Part shown: piece after piece, positions 55,404 to 64,000 of the stretch
How the letters are laid out: every line of letters begins with the position of its first letter
Numbering within the stretch: the first letter of the stretch is position 1
NCBI RefSeq assembly: GCF_000369405.1
Contig: NZ_KB849998.1
Span: 1-64,000 of the forward strand
Source: Acinetobacter sp. ANC 3929
Lineage (GTDB): Bacteria; Pseudomonadota; Gammaproteobacteria; Pseudomonadales; Moraxellaceae
Direction: 5' to 3'
Length of the DNA: 64,000 nucleotides
The notes under the pieces: generated by a model
What the model saw: only the letters and a program-made list of their open reading frames with translations
Told to the model about the DNA's origin: nothing
Databases searched by the model: none
Translations under genes and position numbers: made by a program

Positions 55404-58208
55404 ATGTCAAATTTCAATAAGACCATATCGAAACGCTTACGCCTGAATCATGCTTATGGGCAATTGATTGCACTTATTTTAGTGCCGATTGCAATTTTGA
55501 CAGGTGTTGGAATTCTTTGGGTTTTATCCGAAACCACAAGCTCCGCAAAATCACAACAACGTTCGGATGCTTCGGCCATTTTGGCGCGCTACCATCAAAC
55601 TGCAAATGATTTATTACGCTTGGTACAAGAGCAACCTGATCAATATGATCGTGCGCAAAACATCATGCAAAAAATGTTTGATGAAAAAAATTTACAGCGT
55701 GCAGTGCTTATTGATACTCGTGGGCAAACCTATTTAAGCATTGGCTATCAAAACAACCGCTTTTGGCCAAACTTTCCAGAAAATAGTAATTTCTTTGGAC
55801 CAATTACCCACAACCACAACAACATCTATGGTTCAAAGCTGGACAGCGGAAATTCCGTTTGGTTAATGATTGAATTAGACAATCAACCACTTGAACTTGC
55901 TCGCTATAAAATTCTGCTTTCACTGGTGGTGACCGGACTGCTCACCTTACTCATTTTACTGTTCTGTTTAAATGTCTTTTCTCGTCGCTGGCTTGCACCG
56001 CTGTATGAAATCCGCATGCAGATGCAACGCTTAAATGCCGATACGCTAGATCAACATATTGTGGTGAATAGTACTGGTGAATTACGTTTGTTACAGCGTG
56101 ATATCGCCAATGTAGTGAAACGTCTGCACTTTAGTTTCCTTGAATTAAAAGAACATACTGAACAAACCGAAGAAGATTTACGTCGTACACTAGACACCTT
56201 AGAAGTTCAGAATATTACCTATCGTCAGGCACGTGACCAAGCGATTTCATCAAACCAATCCAAGTCTGTGTTTTTGGCCAACATCAGCCATGAACTTAGA
56301 ACACCACTGAACAGTATTGATGGCTTTATTCACTTACTGCTACGACAGCAGAATCTAAGCAATGAACAGAATCTTTATCTGCAAACCATCCGAAAATCTT
56401 CTGCACACTTATTGGCATTGATCAATGATGTACTGGATTTCTCTAAAATTGATGCAGGTAAACTCGAACTTGAAACTGCACCATTTGACCTCGAAGAAGC
56501 CATTTTCGATGTGATGGATATGCTCTCGCCTTTGGCGGCACAAAAACATATCAACATGGCCTTCTATTACGCCGAGAATATTCCAAAGCATGTAGTCGGT
56601 GATGCCTTACGCTTTAAACAGATTCTGACCAACCTAATCTCCAATGCGATCAAATTCACGCCTGATGGGGAAATCATTGTGCGGGTGCGTATGGAAGATG
56701 ATGAAATTGGACAATGTTTACTGCACTTTAGTGTTCAAGACAGCGGAATTGGCCTCAGCGGTACGGATCGCAAAAAGCTGTTTGAATCATTCTCTCAGGG
56801 TGATGCTTCAGTTACCCGTCAATTTGGTGGTACGGGACTTGGTTTAGCGATTTCCAAACAGCTGGTGCATTTGATGCATGGTCAAATCGGTTTTGAAGAT
56901 AACCAAGAACGTGCACCGACAGAGAAAGGCTCAACCTTCTGGTTCACAGCTTCATTTAAAGTTGAAGAACAAGATGAGTTTGTTGAACACCCTCATTTCG
57001 ATCATCTGCAAGTGGTGTCATATCTTGCCCACCCTGCAACGGCTAGCGTACTCCGTTCATATTTAGAAAATTATCATGTCTCCCACATTGAGACACAATC
57101 GATTCTGGACCTCTTCAGCCGCTTAAATCATCTCAACCAGCAGGAAAATACATGGCTGATTGTTGATCATAGCGGTGATACAGAAGCTTTACTCAAAGAG
57201 ATTCGTCAACGCTACCATGGCAACTTAGCTGTTTATGGTTATCAGATGAGCCTTGAACCCAACATGCTCAATGAATATCGCGCGCGCCCGCTGTATCAAC
57301 CGCTAAGTCGTCGTGAGTTGGTACAACTGCTCGGCAATGAACCTGTGTTTGAACAAGAACCTGAAGACTTTAATGGTCAAGGTTTACACATTTTGGCAGT
57401 GGATGATCATTTGCCTAATTTGATTGTCCTTGAGGCCTTGCTCGGTGAACTCAATGTCACCACGACCAAAGCATTAAGCGGCCAGAAAGCCATCGACATT
57501 ATTCAAGAGCGAATCGAACAAAAATCGCCGCCGTTTGATTTGGTATTTATGGATATCCAAATGCCTGTCATGTCAGGGATTGATACCACTCGTGCAATTC
57601 GCTCATTAGAGTCAACGCTTGATAATGGCATGCAACTGCCGATTATTGCACTTACAGCGCATGCTCTGGCCGATGAAAAGCAGAAACTGCTCAAAGTTGG
57701 TATGAATGATTATGTGACCAAACCGATTCAGATGGAGCAGATCATTCAAATTTTGACCCATTGGACCAAAAACAACTTCAGCACCCAACCCGCGAGCATC
57801 GAACCAAAGCGGCCAATTGAATCAATTGATCCTCAAATCCTGAACTGGCAACAAAGCGTGCAGCTTGCAGCCAACAAAGAAGATCTCGCACAAGATTTAT
57901 TGAATATGCTGGTGGATAGTTTTGATACAGAACTGGCGGAAATGCAGCAATTGATTGAGATGGAAGATTTTCCACAACTCGAACATGTCTTACATCGCCT
58001 TTATGGTGCAACCCGTTATGTTGGTACGCCAAACTTACAGCAAGTGTCGGGTGAGTTTGAACAATTTGTCTCGACTTTACGCAAAGAACGCCGCAAAGCA
58101 GATGATGTGTTTATTCGTGAAACCACGCATCGTTTCAATGAACTCAGCACGGCGATTGAACAAGTGAGACAAGCAGCCAACTTAATCCTACATGCCCACG
58201 ACTCGTAA
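55404..58208 (+). CDS. gacS: Hybrid sensor histidine kinase GacS/BarA
   Basis: GacS phosphorylates the response regulator GacA, which drives small RNAs of the Rsm/Csr system. The 934-residue product has an N-terminal TM (about 19-40), a periplasmic sensing loop, a second TM (about 170-195) with HAMP, HisKA with phospho-His296 (SHELRTPLNS), HATPase, a receiver with Asp717 (MDIQMPVMSG) and an HPt with His864 (LHRLYG). The full four-step relay is present. Synteny with cysM, rlmD and relA supports GacS/BarA. gacA is not in the window. Confidence 0.93.
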   Translation: MSNFNKTISKRLRLNHAYGQLIALILVPIAILTGVGILWVLSETTSSAKSQQRSDASAILARYHQTANDLLRLVQEQPDQYDRAQNIMQKMFDEKNLQRAVLIDTRGQTYLSIGYQNNRFWPNFPENSNFFGPITHNHNNIYGSKLDSGNSVWLMIELDNQPLELARYKILLSLVVTGLLTLLILLFCLNVFSRRWLAPLYEIRMQMQRLNADTLDQHIVVNSTGELRLLQRDIANVVKRLHFSFLELKEHTEQTEEDLRRTLDTLEVQNITYRQARDQAISSNQSKSVFLANISHELRTPLNSIDGFIHLLLRQQNLSNEQNLYLQTIRKSSAHLLALINDVLDFSKIDAGKLELETAPFDLEEAIFDVMDMLSPLAAQKHINMAFYYAENIPKHVVGDALRFKQILTNLISNAIKFTPDGEIIVRVRMEDDEIGQCLLHFSVQDSGIGLSGTDRKKLFESFSQGDASVTRQFGGTGLGLAISKQLVHLMHGQIGFEDNQERAPTEKGSTFWFTASFKVEEQDEFVEHPHFDHLQVVSYLAHPATASVLRSYLENYHVSHIETQSILDLFSRLNHLNQQENTWLIVDHSGDTEALLKEIRQRYHGNLAVYGYQMSLEPNMLNEYRARPLYQPLSRRELVQLLGNEPVFEQEPEDFNGQGLHILAVDDHLPNLIVLEALLGELNVTTTKALSGQKAIDIIQERIEQKSPPFDLVFMDIQMPVMSGIDTTRAIRSLESTLDNGMQLPIIALTAHALADEKQKLLKVGMNDYVTKPIQMEQIIQILTHWTKNNFSTQPASIEPKRPIESIDPQILNWQQSVQLAANKEDLAQDLLNMLVDSFDTELAEMQQLIEMEDFPQLEHVLHRLYGATRYVGTPNLQQVSGEFEQFVSTLRKERRKADDVFIRETTHRFNELSTAIEQVRQAANLILHAHDS

Positions 58209-58336
58209 CACAGCAAGTTAGGACATGGGATAATCAATGATTAAAATACAGGCAGCTTTTTTGTGACTGCCCTGTCATGTTTCAACTTAAAGACTCATGC
58301 TATGCTGCCTCATCAAACACAATAAGAGTAAGGCAG

Positions 58337-59125
58337 ATGACACTTTTACGCGTTGAAAAGAACAATGGAATCGCAACAGTTTTCCTAAACCGACCAGACA
58401 AACGCAATGCAATGAGTTTTGCATTATTGAAAGAATTGGTGGCAACTGCAAAAAAAATTGAAAAAGATCGTTCAATCCGTTGTGTCATCCTCACAGGTGA
58501 AGCACAGGTTTTTAGTGCTGGCATCGATCTTTCAGATTTAAACAATCCTAAAAATACGGCTTTTGCCGCATGGGAACTGATCAAACCAGGTCAAAGCCTG
58601 TTCCAAAAAGCCTTCTTGATTTGGCAGAACCTGCCGATCCCAGTCATTGCAGCAATCGAAGGCTATTGCTTCGGTGCAGGTATGCAGTTAGCACTCGCAG
58701 CGGATATTCGTATTGCGACACCAACAACCCAAATGTCAATCATGGAAAGTCGCTGGGGCTTAGTCCCAGATATGGGACTCACTCGCTCATTAAAAGGGCT
58801 GATTGGTGTTGATCTGGCCAAAGAGCTGACTTTGACCGCACGTATTTTTGATGCTGAATATGCAAAACAAATCGGTTTGGTAACCCATTTAGACAATGAT
58901 CCTTTAGCGAAAGCAAACATCATTGCTGAGGAAATTTTACAACGTTCACCAGATGCCATCATGGCAGCCAAACGTGTCTTAGATGCGATGGAACACCAAC
59001 CCGAAAAAGCATTACGTTTAGAAAAACTTTGGCAACTCAAGCTACTCTTAGGTAAAAATAGCAGTCTTGCGCGTAAGAAGGACAAGAATCCAGAGGTTCA
59101 ATTCCTACCACGTCAATATAAATAA
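58337..59125 (+). CDS. Crotonase/enoyl-CoA hydratase family protein
   Basis: The ATG at 58337 with AAGG upstream gives 262 residues; the frame extends 20 codons further, but that part is not crotonase-like. Motifs: FLNRPDKRNAMSF, the oxyanion-hole segment FSAGIDLSDL, and GAGMQLALAADIRIAT. Glu in SRWGLVPDMG is the place of the usual catalytic residue region; the exact reaction is not determinable. It begins a plus-strand run, 21 bases before the dehydrogenase gene. Confidence 0.9.
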   Translation: MTLLRVEKNNGIATVFLNRPDKRNAMSFALLKELVATAKKIEKDRSIRCVILTGEAQVFSAGIDLSDLNNPKNTAFAAWELIKPGQSLFQKAFLIWQNLPIPVIAAIEGYCFGAGMQLALAADIRIATPTTQMSIMESRWGLVPDMGLTRSLKGLIGVDLAKELTLTARIFDAEYAKQIGLVTHLDNDPLAKANIIAEEILQRSPDAIMAAKRVLDAMEHQPEKALRLEKLWQLKLLLGKNSSLARKKDKNPEVQFLPRQYK

Positions 59126-59146
59126 TCACAATTTGGGTATATTCAC

Positions 59147-60013
59147 ATGCATGTTAATCAACAAATACCAATCGCATTTCTAGGGATGGGGTTAATGGGC
59201 ACACGTATGGCCAGCCGATTATTACAAGCAGGTTATTCCGTCGCGGTATGGAACCGCAGCCCCCATGCATGTGAGCCACTCCTGCAACAAGGCGCAAGCT
59301 TATTAGCACTGAATGAAATTGCAAACTATCCAATCATTCTCACCTGCTTAGCTGATGATCAAGCCGTAGAAAATGTTTTTGACCAAATTCAACCTTATTT
59401 GAAAGCTAAACAGATCATCGTTGATTTCTCTAGCTTGTCTGTTTCTGCGACTCAACAATTGGCTTTATCAGCCCAACAGCAACAGGTTATTTGGATTGAC
59501 TCTCCTGTATCAGGGGGAACTATAGGTGCTGAACAAGGAACCTTGGTCATTTTTGCTGGAGGGGATGCTGAGACCATAAGGCAACTGACCCCAATTTATA
59601 ATGTTTTGTCGCAGCGCATTACCCGCATGGGTGAAACTGGCACGGGTCAAGCGACCAAAATTTGTAATCAATTAATTGTGGCAGCCAACAGCACACTGAT
59701 TGCAGAAGCGGTCGCCCTTGCAGATCAAGCTGGGGTTGATACGACTTTACTTGCTCCTGCACTCGCAGGTGGTTTTGCTGACTCTAAACCCTTTCAAATT
59801 CTTGCTCCTCGTATGGCAACACATATTTTTGAGCCAATACAATGGAAGGTGCAAACCCTATCAAAAGATTTAAATAATGCGTTACATCTCGCACAAAGTT
59901 TTAACTTAAAGATACCTGTTGCACAAAAAGCTCTATTACAGTTACAAGCTCACCAAGAAAATGGCTTTGCTGAGAAGGATTTAGCGACTATCATCAAAAT
60001 TATAGAACAATAA
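59147..60013 (+). CDS. NAD(P)-dependent beta-hydroxyacid dehydrogenase (GarR/MmsB-like)
   Basis: The 288-residue product has the Rossmann motif LGMGLMGTRMASRL, the SPVSGGTIGAEQGTL substrate segment and the catalytic lysine in GQATKICNQ. Family members reduce tartronate semialdehyde or oxidise 3-hydroxyisobutyrate. Neighbouring hydroxypyruvate isomerase-like protein favours a tartronate-semialdehyde/glyoxylate or tetronate-type pathway, but no carboligase (gcl) is adjacent. Confidence 0.9.
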   Translation: MHVNQQIPIAFLGMGLMGTRMASRLLQAGYSVAVWNRSPHACEPLLQQGASLLALNEIANYPIILTCLADDQAVENVFDQIQPYLKAKQIIVDFSSLSVSATQQLALSAQQQQVIWIDSPVSGGTIGAEQGTLVIFAGGDAETIRQLTPIYNVLSQRITRMGETGTGQATKICNQLIVAANSTLIAEAVALADQAGVDTTLLAPALAGGFADSKPFQILAPRMATHIFEPIQWKVQTLSKDLNNALHLAQSFNLKIPVAQKALLQLQAHQENGFAEKDLATIIKIIEQ

Positions 60014-60043
60014 ATAGGATCTATTGATTCAGGGAGTCCAAAC

Positions 60044-60838
60044 ATGAGCCATCTCGCAGTCAATTTATCAATGATTTTCACTGAAGTCCCTCTAATCGAG
60101 CGTTTTGCTTTAGCGCAAGCTCACGGTTTTCAGCATGTGGAAATTCAATTTCCTTATGAATTAGACATCATTGATATTCGGACCCAACTTGAACAATACA
60201 ATTTATCCCTCTGCCTAATTAATGTTCCTGCGGGTGATTTAATGCAAGGCGGCAATGGGCTTGCGGGTGTACCTGGTCGCGAAGTTGAGTTTCATCAGGC
60301 ACTTGAACTCGCCATTACCTATGCCAATGCTTTGAATGTTCCACGTGTGAACATTCTGGCAGGTAAACAGCCACTTGATGCTGATCTACTCCCTTGTCTT
60401 AATACCCTATCGAGCAATCTAAAACTGGCTTGTCATATGTTAACTGAACAAGGCATTCAACCAGTTTTGGAAATGATCAATGGCACCGATATGCCACGCT
60501 TTTTAGTTCAAAACATTGCTCAAGCGCAAGAAATGCTGGAAGCGGTTAACCATCCTGCGCTCAAAATGCAGTATGACTGTTATCACATGGCCATGATGGG
60601 TGAAGATGTATTAGCGGGATTACAGGAAAATATCGATCAGATTGGGCACATCCAATTTGCCGACTGTCCAGACCGCCATGAGCCCGATACTGGAAATATC
60701 GCTTATAAACAAATCTTTGACTGGTTACTACAAAGTGACTATCGAGGTCTTATTGCAGCAGAATACAGACCAAAAACCCAATCATATCAATCTTTTGCAT
60801 GGAAAAAGAAATACTTCTCCAATGATGTGAATACATAA
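60044..60838 (+). CDS. Hydroxypyruvate isomerase-like TIM-barrel protein
   Basis: The 264-residue AP-endonuclease-2/Hyi-fold protein starts LAVNLSMIFTEVPLIERFALA and has the metal-site Glu in LEMINGTDMP, YDCYHMAMM, and HIQFADCPDRHEPDTG, as in Hyi/OtnI. Hyi interconverts hydroxypyruvate and tartronate semialdehyde; OtnI acts on 2-oxotetronates. It lies 30 bases downstream of the dehydrogenase gene, so the two probably act in the same pathway. Confidence 0.9.
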   Translation: MSHLAVNLSMIFTEVPLIERFALAQAHGFQHVEIQFPYELDIIDIRTQLEQYNLSLCLINVPAGDLMQGGNGLAGVPGREVEFHQALELAITYANALNVPRVNILAGKQPLDADLLPCLNTLSSNLKLACHMLTEQGIQPVLEMINGTDMPRFLVQNIAQAQEMLEAVNHPALKMQYDCYHMAMMGEDVLAGLQENIDQIGHIQFADCPDRHEPDTGNIAYKQIFDWLLQSDYRGLIAAEYRPKTQSYQSFAWKKKYFSNDVNT

Positions 60839-60919
60839 ACTGTTACTGCTAAAATTTGAACTTTTTAGAGAAAAACGGTATATTTGATGATGAGTAATTG
60901 TCAGGAAAATATACCCTCT

Positions 60920-61318
60920 ATGAATTTAGAACCATCGCCCAGCGCTTCTAATTCTCACGACCTAAAAATCAAAACAGCGAACAAAGATGTACAGGCTTGC
61001 CTAAACGTTGTACATGAAGCTCTCACTGATGTAAAAGCCAAAGATATTCTTGAACTTGACGTAAGTACGATCAGCAATGTTGCCGATGCAATTGTGATTG
61101 CAAGCGGTACTTCAACTCGTCATGTCAAAGCACTTGCAGACAATGTTGCTGATGAAGCACGTAAAGCAGGTTTCCGCCCAATCGGTGTCGAAGGTGAACG
61201 CGATGCTGAATGGATCTTAATCGACCTCGGTTTTGTTGTGGTACATGTCATGCTACCAACCGCGCGTAAGTTCTATGATTTAGAAAGCTTATGGCGTGCG
61301 CCAGAGTCTGTAGCGTAA
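60920..61318 (+). CDS. rsfS: Ribosome silencing factor RsfS
   Basis: RsfS binds L14 and blocks subunit joining when nutrients fall. The conserved part runs from about VVHEALTDVKAKDILELDV to the end, with the GVEGERDAEWILIDLG segment. The ATG at 60920 has AGGA upstream (long spacing) and gives 132 residues; ATG 60884 would add 12. The ~25 N-terminal residues are not conserved in the family. A terminator follows. Confidence 0.93.
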   Translation: MNLEPSPSASNSHDLKIKTANKDVQACLNVVHEALTDVKAKDILELDVSTISNVADAIVIASGTSTRHVKALADNVADEARKAGFRPIGVEGERDAEWILIDLGFVVVHVMLPTARKFYDLESLWRAPESVA

Positions 61319-61326
61319 AGCTCCTC

Positions 61327-61355
61327 AAAAAAGCGACCGAATAGGTCGCTTTTTT
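61327..61355 (+). terminator. Terminator of rsfS
   Basis: AAAAAAGCGACC pairs with GGTCGCTTTTTT around GAATA. Confidence 0.92.
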
Positions 61356-61495
61356 ATTTAATATATTCAACTATAAAAAAGCGCTTCAATACAAAACCAA
61401 TAATGCTTCAGCCAATCCAATTATCAGGCGACAAATTGTAAAATGCCACAATAATGCTAGTATTTAATCTACCCTTAGTTAGTCTAGTCAAAAAG

Positions 61496-62116
61496 ATGAA
61501 AGATTCAGCTGAATGGATTGAAACACTCAATAAGATTACAGGATTAGCGCAATCAGGTTTGTACTACAGCAAAGACGTTTACGATAGAGAGCGTTATGAG
61601 CAACTACTTGATCACGTCCGCACCCTAATTGAATTAAAAGAAATTGATACAAGCAACTTTATTCCGAACGTTCTTCAAGATATTGGCTATGCAACACCTA
61701 AAATCGATGTGCGCGCTGTTGTATTTAAGGACAATAAACTTCTATTAGCCAAAGAGACACAGGATGGCTTATGGTCGATTCCTGGAGGTTGGGCCGATGT
61801 TGGGTATTCAGCAGCCGAGAATGCTGAAAAAGAAGTCCTTGAAGAAACAGGGTTAGAGGTGAAGGCGATTCAACTCCTCGCGCTCACAGATCGTAGAAAA
61901 CATCCTCACCCAGCTATGTTCCTGCATGTTTATAAGGCATTTTTTTGGTGTGAGATTATAGGTGGGGACTTAAAGCCAAGCATTGAAACTTCTGAGGTAG
62001 GTTTCTTTGGTAAGAATGAGTTACCTCCGATTTCGACGGCGCGTGTTACAGAAGCACAAATCCATCATTTTTTTGAATTACGACACAGATTACCTGAGAA
62101 TACTTATTTCGACTAA
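61496..62116 (+). CDS. Nudix hydrolase with N-terminal Nudix_N-like domain
   Basis: The Nudix segment GGWADVGYSAAENAEKEVLEETG has the core Glu pair of EEXG, but Tyr sits at the first conserved Glu and Lys at the usual Arg, as in some YjhB-like members. The ~65 N-terminal residues form a helical domain typical of that branch. The substrate is probably a nucleoside-diphosphate derivative; this is inference. ATG 61496 (206 residues) is chosen; ATG 61454 is also possible. Neither has a good ribosome-binding site. Confidence 0.85.
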   Translation: MKDSAEWIETLNKITGLAQSGLYYSKDVYDRERYEQLLDHVRTLIELKEIDTSNFIPNVLQDIGYATPKIDVRAVVFKDNKLLLAKETQDGLWSIPGGWADVGYSAAENAEKEVLEETGLEVKAIQLLALTDRRKHPHPAMFLHVYKAFFWCEIIGGDLKPSIETSEVGFFGKNELPPISTARVTEAQIHHFFELRHRLPENTYFD

Positions 62117-62299
62117 TATCCAATTTTAAAAAAATTTATTAAAAACATACTCTCCAAAGAACAGTAGTTCTGCCATCTAAAGTTGAGCAAATACCAATCA
62201 TCACTCAGCCTTAAATTTGACATGACAAATTGTCAAAACTACAGCACTATACAGATTCTTGAAATCCCACTAAGAAATAGCATAACTGGAGTACAGGAA

Positions 62300-63121
62300 G
62301 TGAAAATACTGATTACAGGTGCCAATACAGGCATTGGCTTTGCCACAGCAGAACAATTGGTTAAACAAGGGCAACATGTTATTCTAGCGTGCCGAAATCC
62401 ACAAAAAGCACAACAAGCACAAAACAAATTACGTGCGCTCAATCAAGGGCAAGTCGATCTCATCTCCCTCGACCTCAACAGCCTTGAACTCACTCGAAAA
62501 GCAGCCGATGAAATTGCAGATCGCTATGGAAATCTTGATGTGCTCATTAATAATGCAGGCTTATTTGCCAAAACCAAACAACTGACTGCCGATGGTTTCG
62601 AACAACAATTTGGTGTCAATTATCTCGGTCATTTTTTATTGACACAAAAGTTGCTCCCTGTGTTACAACAATCTTCTCAAGCTCGTATTGTTCATTTAGC
62701 CTCGATTGCACACTGGGCTGGCTCAATCAAACCCAATAAATTCCGTGCAGAAGGTTTTTATAATCCGCTTTTCTATTATGGGCAATCCAAGCTTGCGAAT
62801 TTACTGTTTAGCAATGCATTAGCAGAACAACTCGCAGATAGCTCAATCACCAACAATGCCTTACACCCTGGTGGAGTCGCCTCTGATATTTATCGCGACC
62901 TACCTAAACCTGTTTATGCAGCAATGAAAATCGGCTTGGTTCCAACCTCTGTTCCTGCAAATCTCATCACTAAAATGGCGATTGGAGATGAATGGGCAAA
63001 GCGTAATGGAGAATATGTCAGTGCCCATATGCCCGACTGGAAGTCTTCACATGCCAAAAATCAGCAATTGGCACGTGATCTGTATCAACAATCTCTTGAA
63101 CTGGTCAAAAAGTTTCTTTAA
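62300..63121 (+). CDS. SDR family oxidoreductase, retinol-dehydrogenase-like
   Basis: Starting at GTG 62300 with GGAG eight bases upstream gives 273 residues starting MKILITGANTGIG. The motif TGANTGIG, NNAG and YGQSK are present, and the layout resembles the retinol-dehydrogenase/WWOX-like SDRs. The earlier in-frame TTG at 62183 would add a non-SDR leader. The substrate is unknown. Confidence 0.88.
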   Translation: MKILITGANTGIGFATAEQLVKQGQHVILACRNPQKAQQAQNKLRALNQGQVDLISLDLNSLELTRKAADEIADRYGNLDVLINNAGLFAKTKQLTADGFEQQFGVNYLGHFLLTQKLLPVLQQSSQARIVHLASIAHWAGSIKPNKFRAEGFYNPLFYYGQSKLANLLFSNALAEQLADSSITNNALHPGGVASDIYRDLPKPVYAAMKIGLVPTSVPANLITKMAIGDEWAKRNGEYVSAHMPDWKSSHAKNQQLARDLYQQSLELVKKFL

Positions 63122-63134
63122 TAAAAAGCCAAAT

Positions 63135-63159
63135 AAAAAGCCACCCAAGGGCGGCTTTT
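63135..63159. terminator. Terminator between SDR gene and pntB
   Basis: AAAAGCCACCC pairs with GGGCGGCTTTT, with one A-C mismatch, and A/T tails. Confidence 0.75.
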
Positions 63160-63180
63160 ACAATCCTGATTAGGATCAGA

Positions 63181-64000
63181 TTAGTGACCACCACCATTGA
63201 TTGCTTTCGTCATATCTTCCACAACTTTCTTGGCATCACCAAAGATCATCATAGTTTTTTCATTGTAGAACAAGTCATTGTCTAGGCCAGCATAACCTGT
63301 TGCCATAGAACGCTTGATCACCATGATAGTACGTGCTTTGTGTGCTTCAAGGATCGGCATACCATAAATCGGTGACGTCGGATCATCTTTCGCCGCAGGG
63401 TTTACAACGTCGTTTGCACCAATGACAAGTACCACATCTGTTGCAGGGAAATCTGAGTTGATCTCATCCATTTCCAAGATGTCTTCATATGCAACATCTG
63501 CTTCTGCTAACAATACGTTCATGTGACCAGGCATACGACCTGCAACTGGGTGAATCGCGAAGCGAACTTTTACGCCCTGCTCCTTCAAGATTTCACACAA
63601 TTCTTTCACCGCATTCTGTGCACGACCTTGCGCCATACCATAACCAGGTACAATCACAACGCTGTCTGCATTTGACATCAGGAAACCTGCGTCATCTGCT
63701 GAACCAGAACGGTGGTTACGCTGAACTTGCTCACCTTTATCTGCTGATGCAACTGCTGCACCGCCCATTGCACCACCAAACAAAACGTTGATGATTGAAC
63801 GGTTCATCGCCTTACACATGATGTAAGAAAGAATCGCACCAGAAGAACCAACCAGTGAACCTGCAACGATTAACATATTGTTTTCAAGTGTGAAACCAAT
63901 ACCTGCCGCAGCCCAACCAGAGAAAGAGTTCAAAAGTGATACCACAACTGGCATATCACCACCACCCACTGGTGCAATCCATACCCAGCCAAATGCAAGT
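63181..64000 (-). CDS. pntB: NAD(P) transhydrogenase subunit beta (partial, 5' end outside)
   Basis: The minus-strand frame stays open to the right edge, so the N-terminal part is cut off. The visible ~270 residues hold two or three membrane helices, then the soluble dIII domain with the NADP site [10 protein letters not shown], the segment [18 protein letters not shown] and [14 protein letters not shown], ending [14 protein letters not shown]. PntAB couples proton flow to NADP reduction by NADH. An ATG inside this part is not the true start. Confidence 0.97.
   Translation of the reverse strand, partial: LAFGWVWIAPVGGGDMPVVVSLLNSFSGWAAAGIGFTLENNMLIVAGSLVGSSGAILSYIMCKAMNRSIINVLFGGAMGGAAVASADKGEQVQRNHRSGSADDAGFLMSNADSVVIVPGYGMAQGRAQNAVKELCEILKEQGVKVRFAIHPVAGRMPGHMNVLLAEADVAYEDILEMDEINSDFPATDVVLVIGANDVVNPAAKDDPTSPIYGMPILEAHKARTIMVIKRSMATGYAGLDNDLFYNEKTMMIFGDAKKVVEDMTKAINGGGH

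Noticed and set aside
63900-63969. Apparent GTG start for pntB at 63969
   Set aside because: The reading frame continues in family-like sequence to the window edge, so the true start is outside.

Overview
The window is chromosomal DNA of a low-GC gammaproteobacterium, almost certainly Acinetobacter (Moraxellaceae, Pseudomonadales). Support comes from the AT-rich composition, a gigA-gigB phosphatase/anti-anti-sigma pair, a solitary gspE, the gacS/cysM/rlmD/relA/mazG neighbourhood shared with Pseudomonas, and short palindromic elements of the kind I recall from Acinetobacter genomes. The species cannot be fixed from the sequence alone. No tRNA, CRISPR array, transposase or prophage was seen. 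Most genes are core housekeeping genes.

Layout. 1-491: AT-rich, with two leftward promoter candidates that look like the leader of an rRNA operon lying outside the window. 492-5629 (+): mlaA, gigA, gigB, a nitrilase-family amidase, a small secreted protein, ohrR and ohr. 5692-11889: solitary gspE (-), a DUF432-like/MscS pair (+) and a giant DUF2339-type membrane protein (-). 12078-16100 (+): polA and an acyltransferase. 21272-16142 (-): compact run ppx-accA-tilS-proC-yggT. 21546-24110 (+): trxA, rho and a tiny Ala-rich lipoprotein.

24202-38825 (-) holds the translation cluster thrS-infC-rpmI-rplT-pheS-pheT-ihfA in the same order as in enterobacteria, but split by two blocks of accessory genes. 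The block between rplT and pheS (28121-31073) carries two divergent homologous proteins with C-terminal membrane anchors, a ParB-like protein and a 65-residue protein. The block between infC and rpmI (31917-36175) carries an MFS carrier, a YqaA-type protein, an arylamine N-acetyltransferase, a GST and two unknowns. thrS has a leader hairpin that may imitate a tRNA-Thr anticodon loop, and infC begins at ATT.

39087-42049 (+): acyl-CoA synthetase and an AT-rich lipoprotein. 47424-42111 (-): a tight run pcnB-folK-panB-panC-rapZ-NPr-darP. 48767-47564 (-): mazG-comEA. 55254-49689 (-): cysM, a PolB-like exonuclease, rlmD and relA, with gacS diverging at 55404. 58337-63121 (+): crotonase, a hydroxyacid dehydrogenase, a hydroxypyruvate isomerase-like protein, rsfS, a Nudix hydrolase and an SDR. 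The right edge cuts pntB.

Stress control recurs across the window: GigA/GigB and NPr (linked in A. baumannii, as recalled), RelA, Ppx, GacS, OhrR/Ohr and MazG. The best candidate for something undescribed is the membrane-anchored pair at 28121-31073. It is a novel gene family in a cassette inside a translation operon; its function is unknown.
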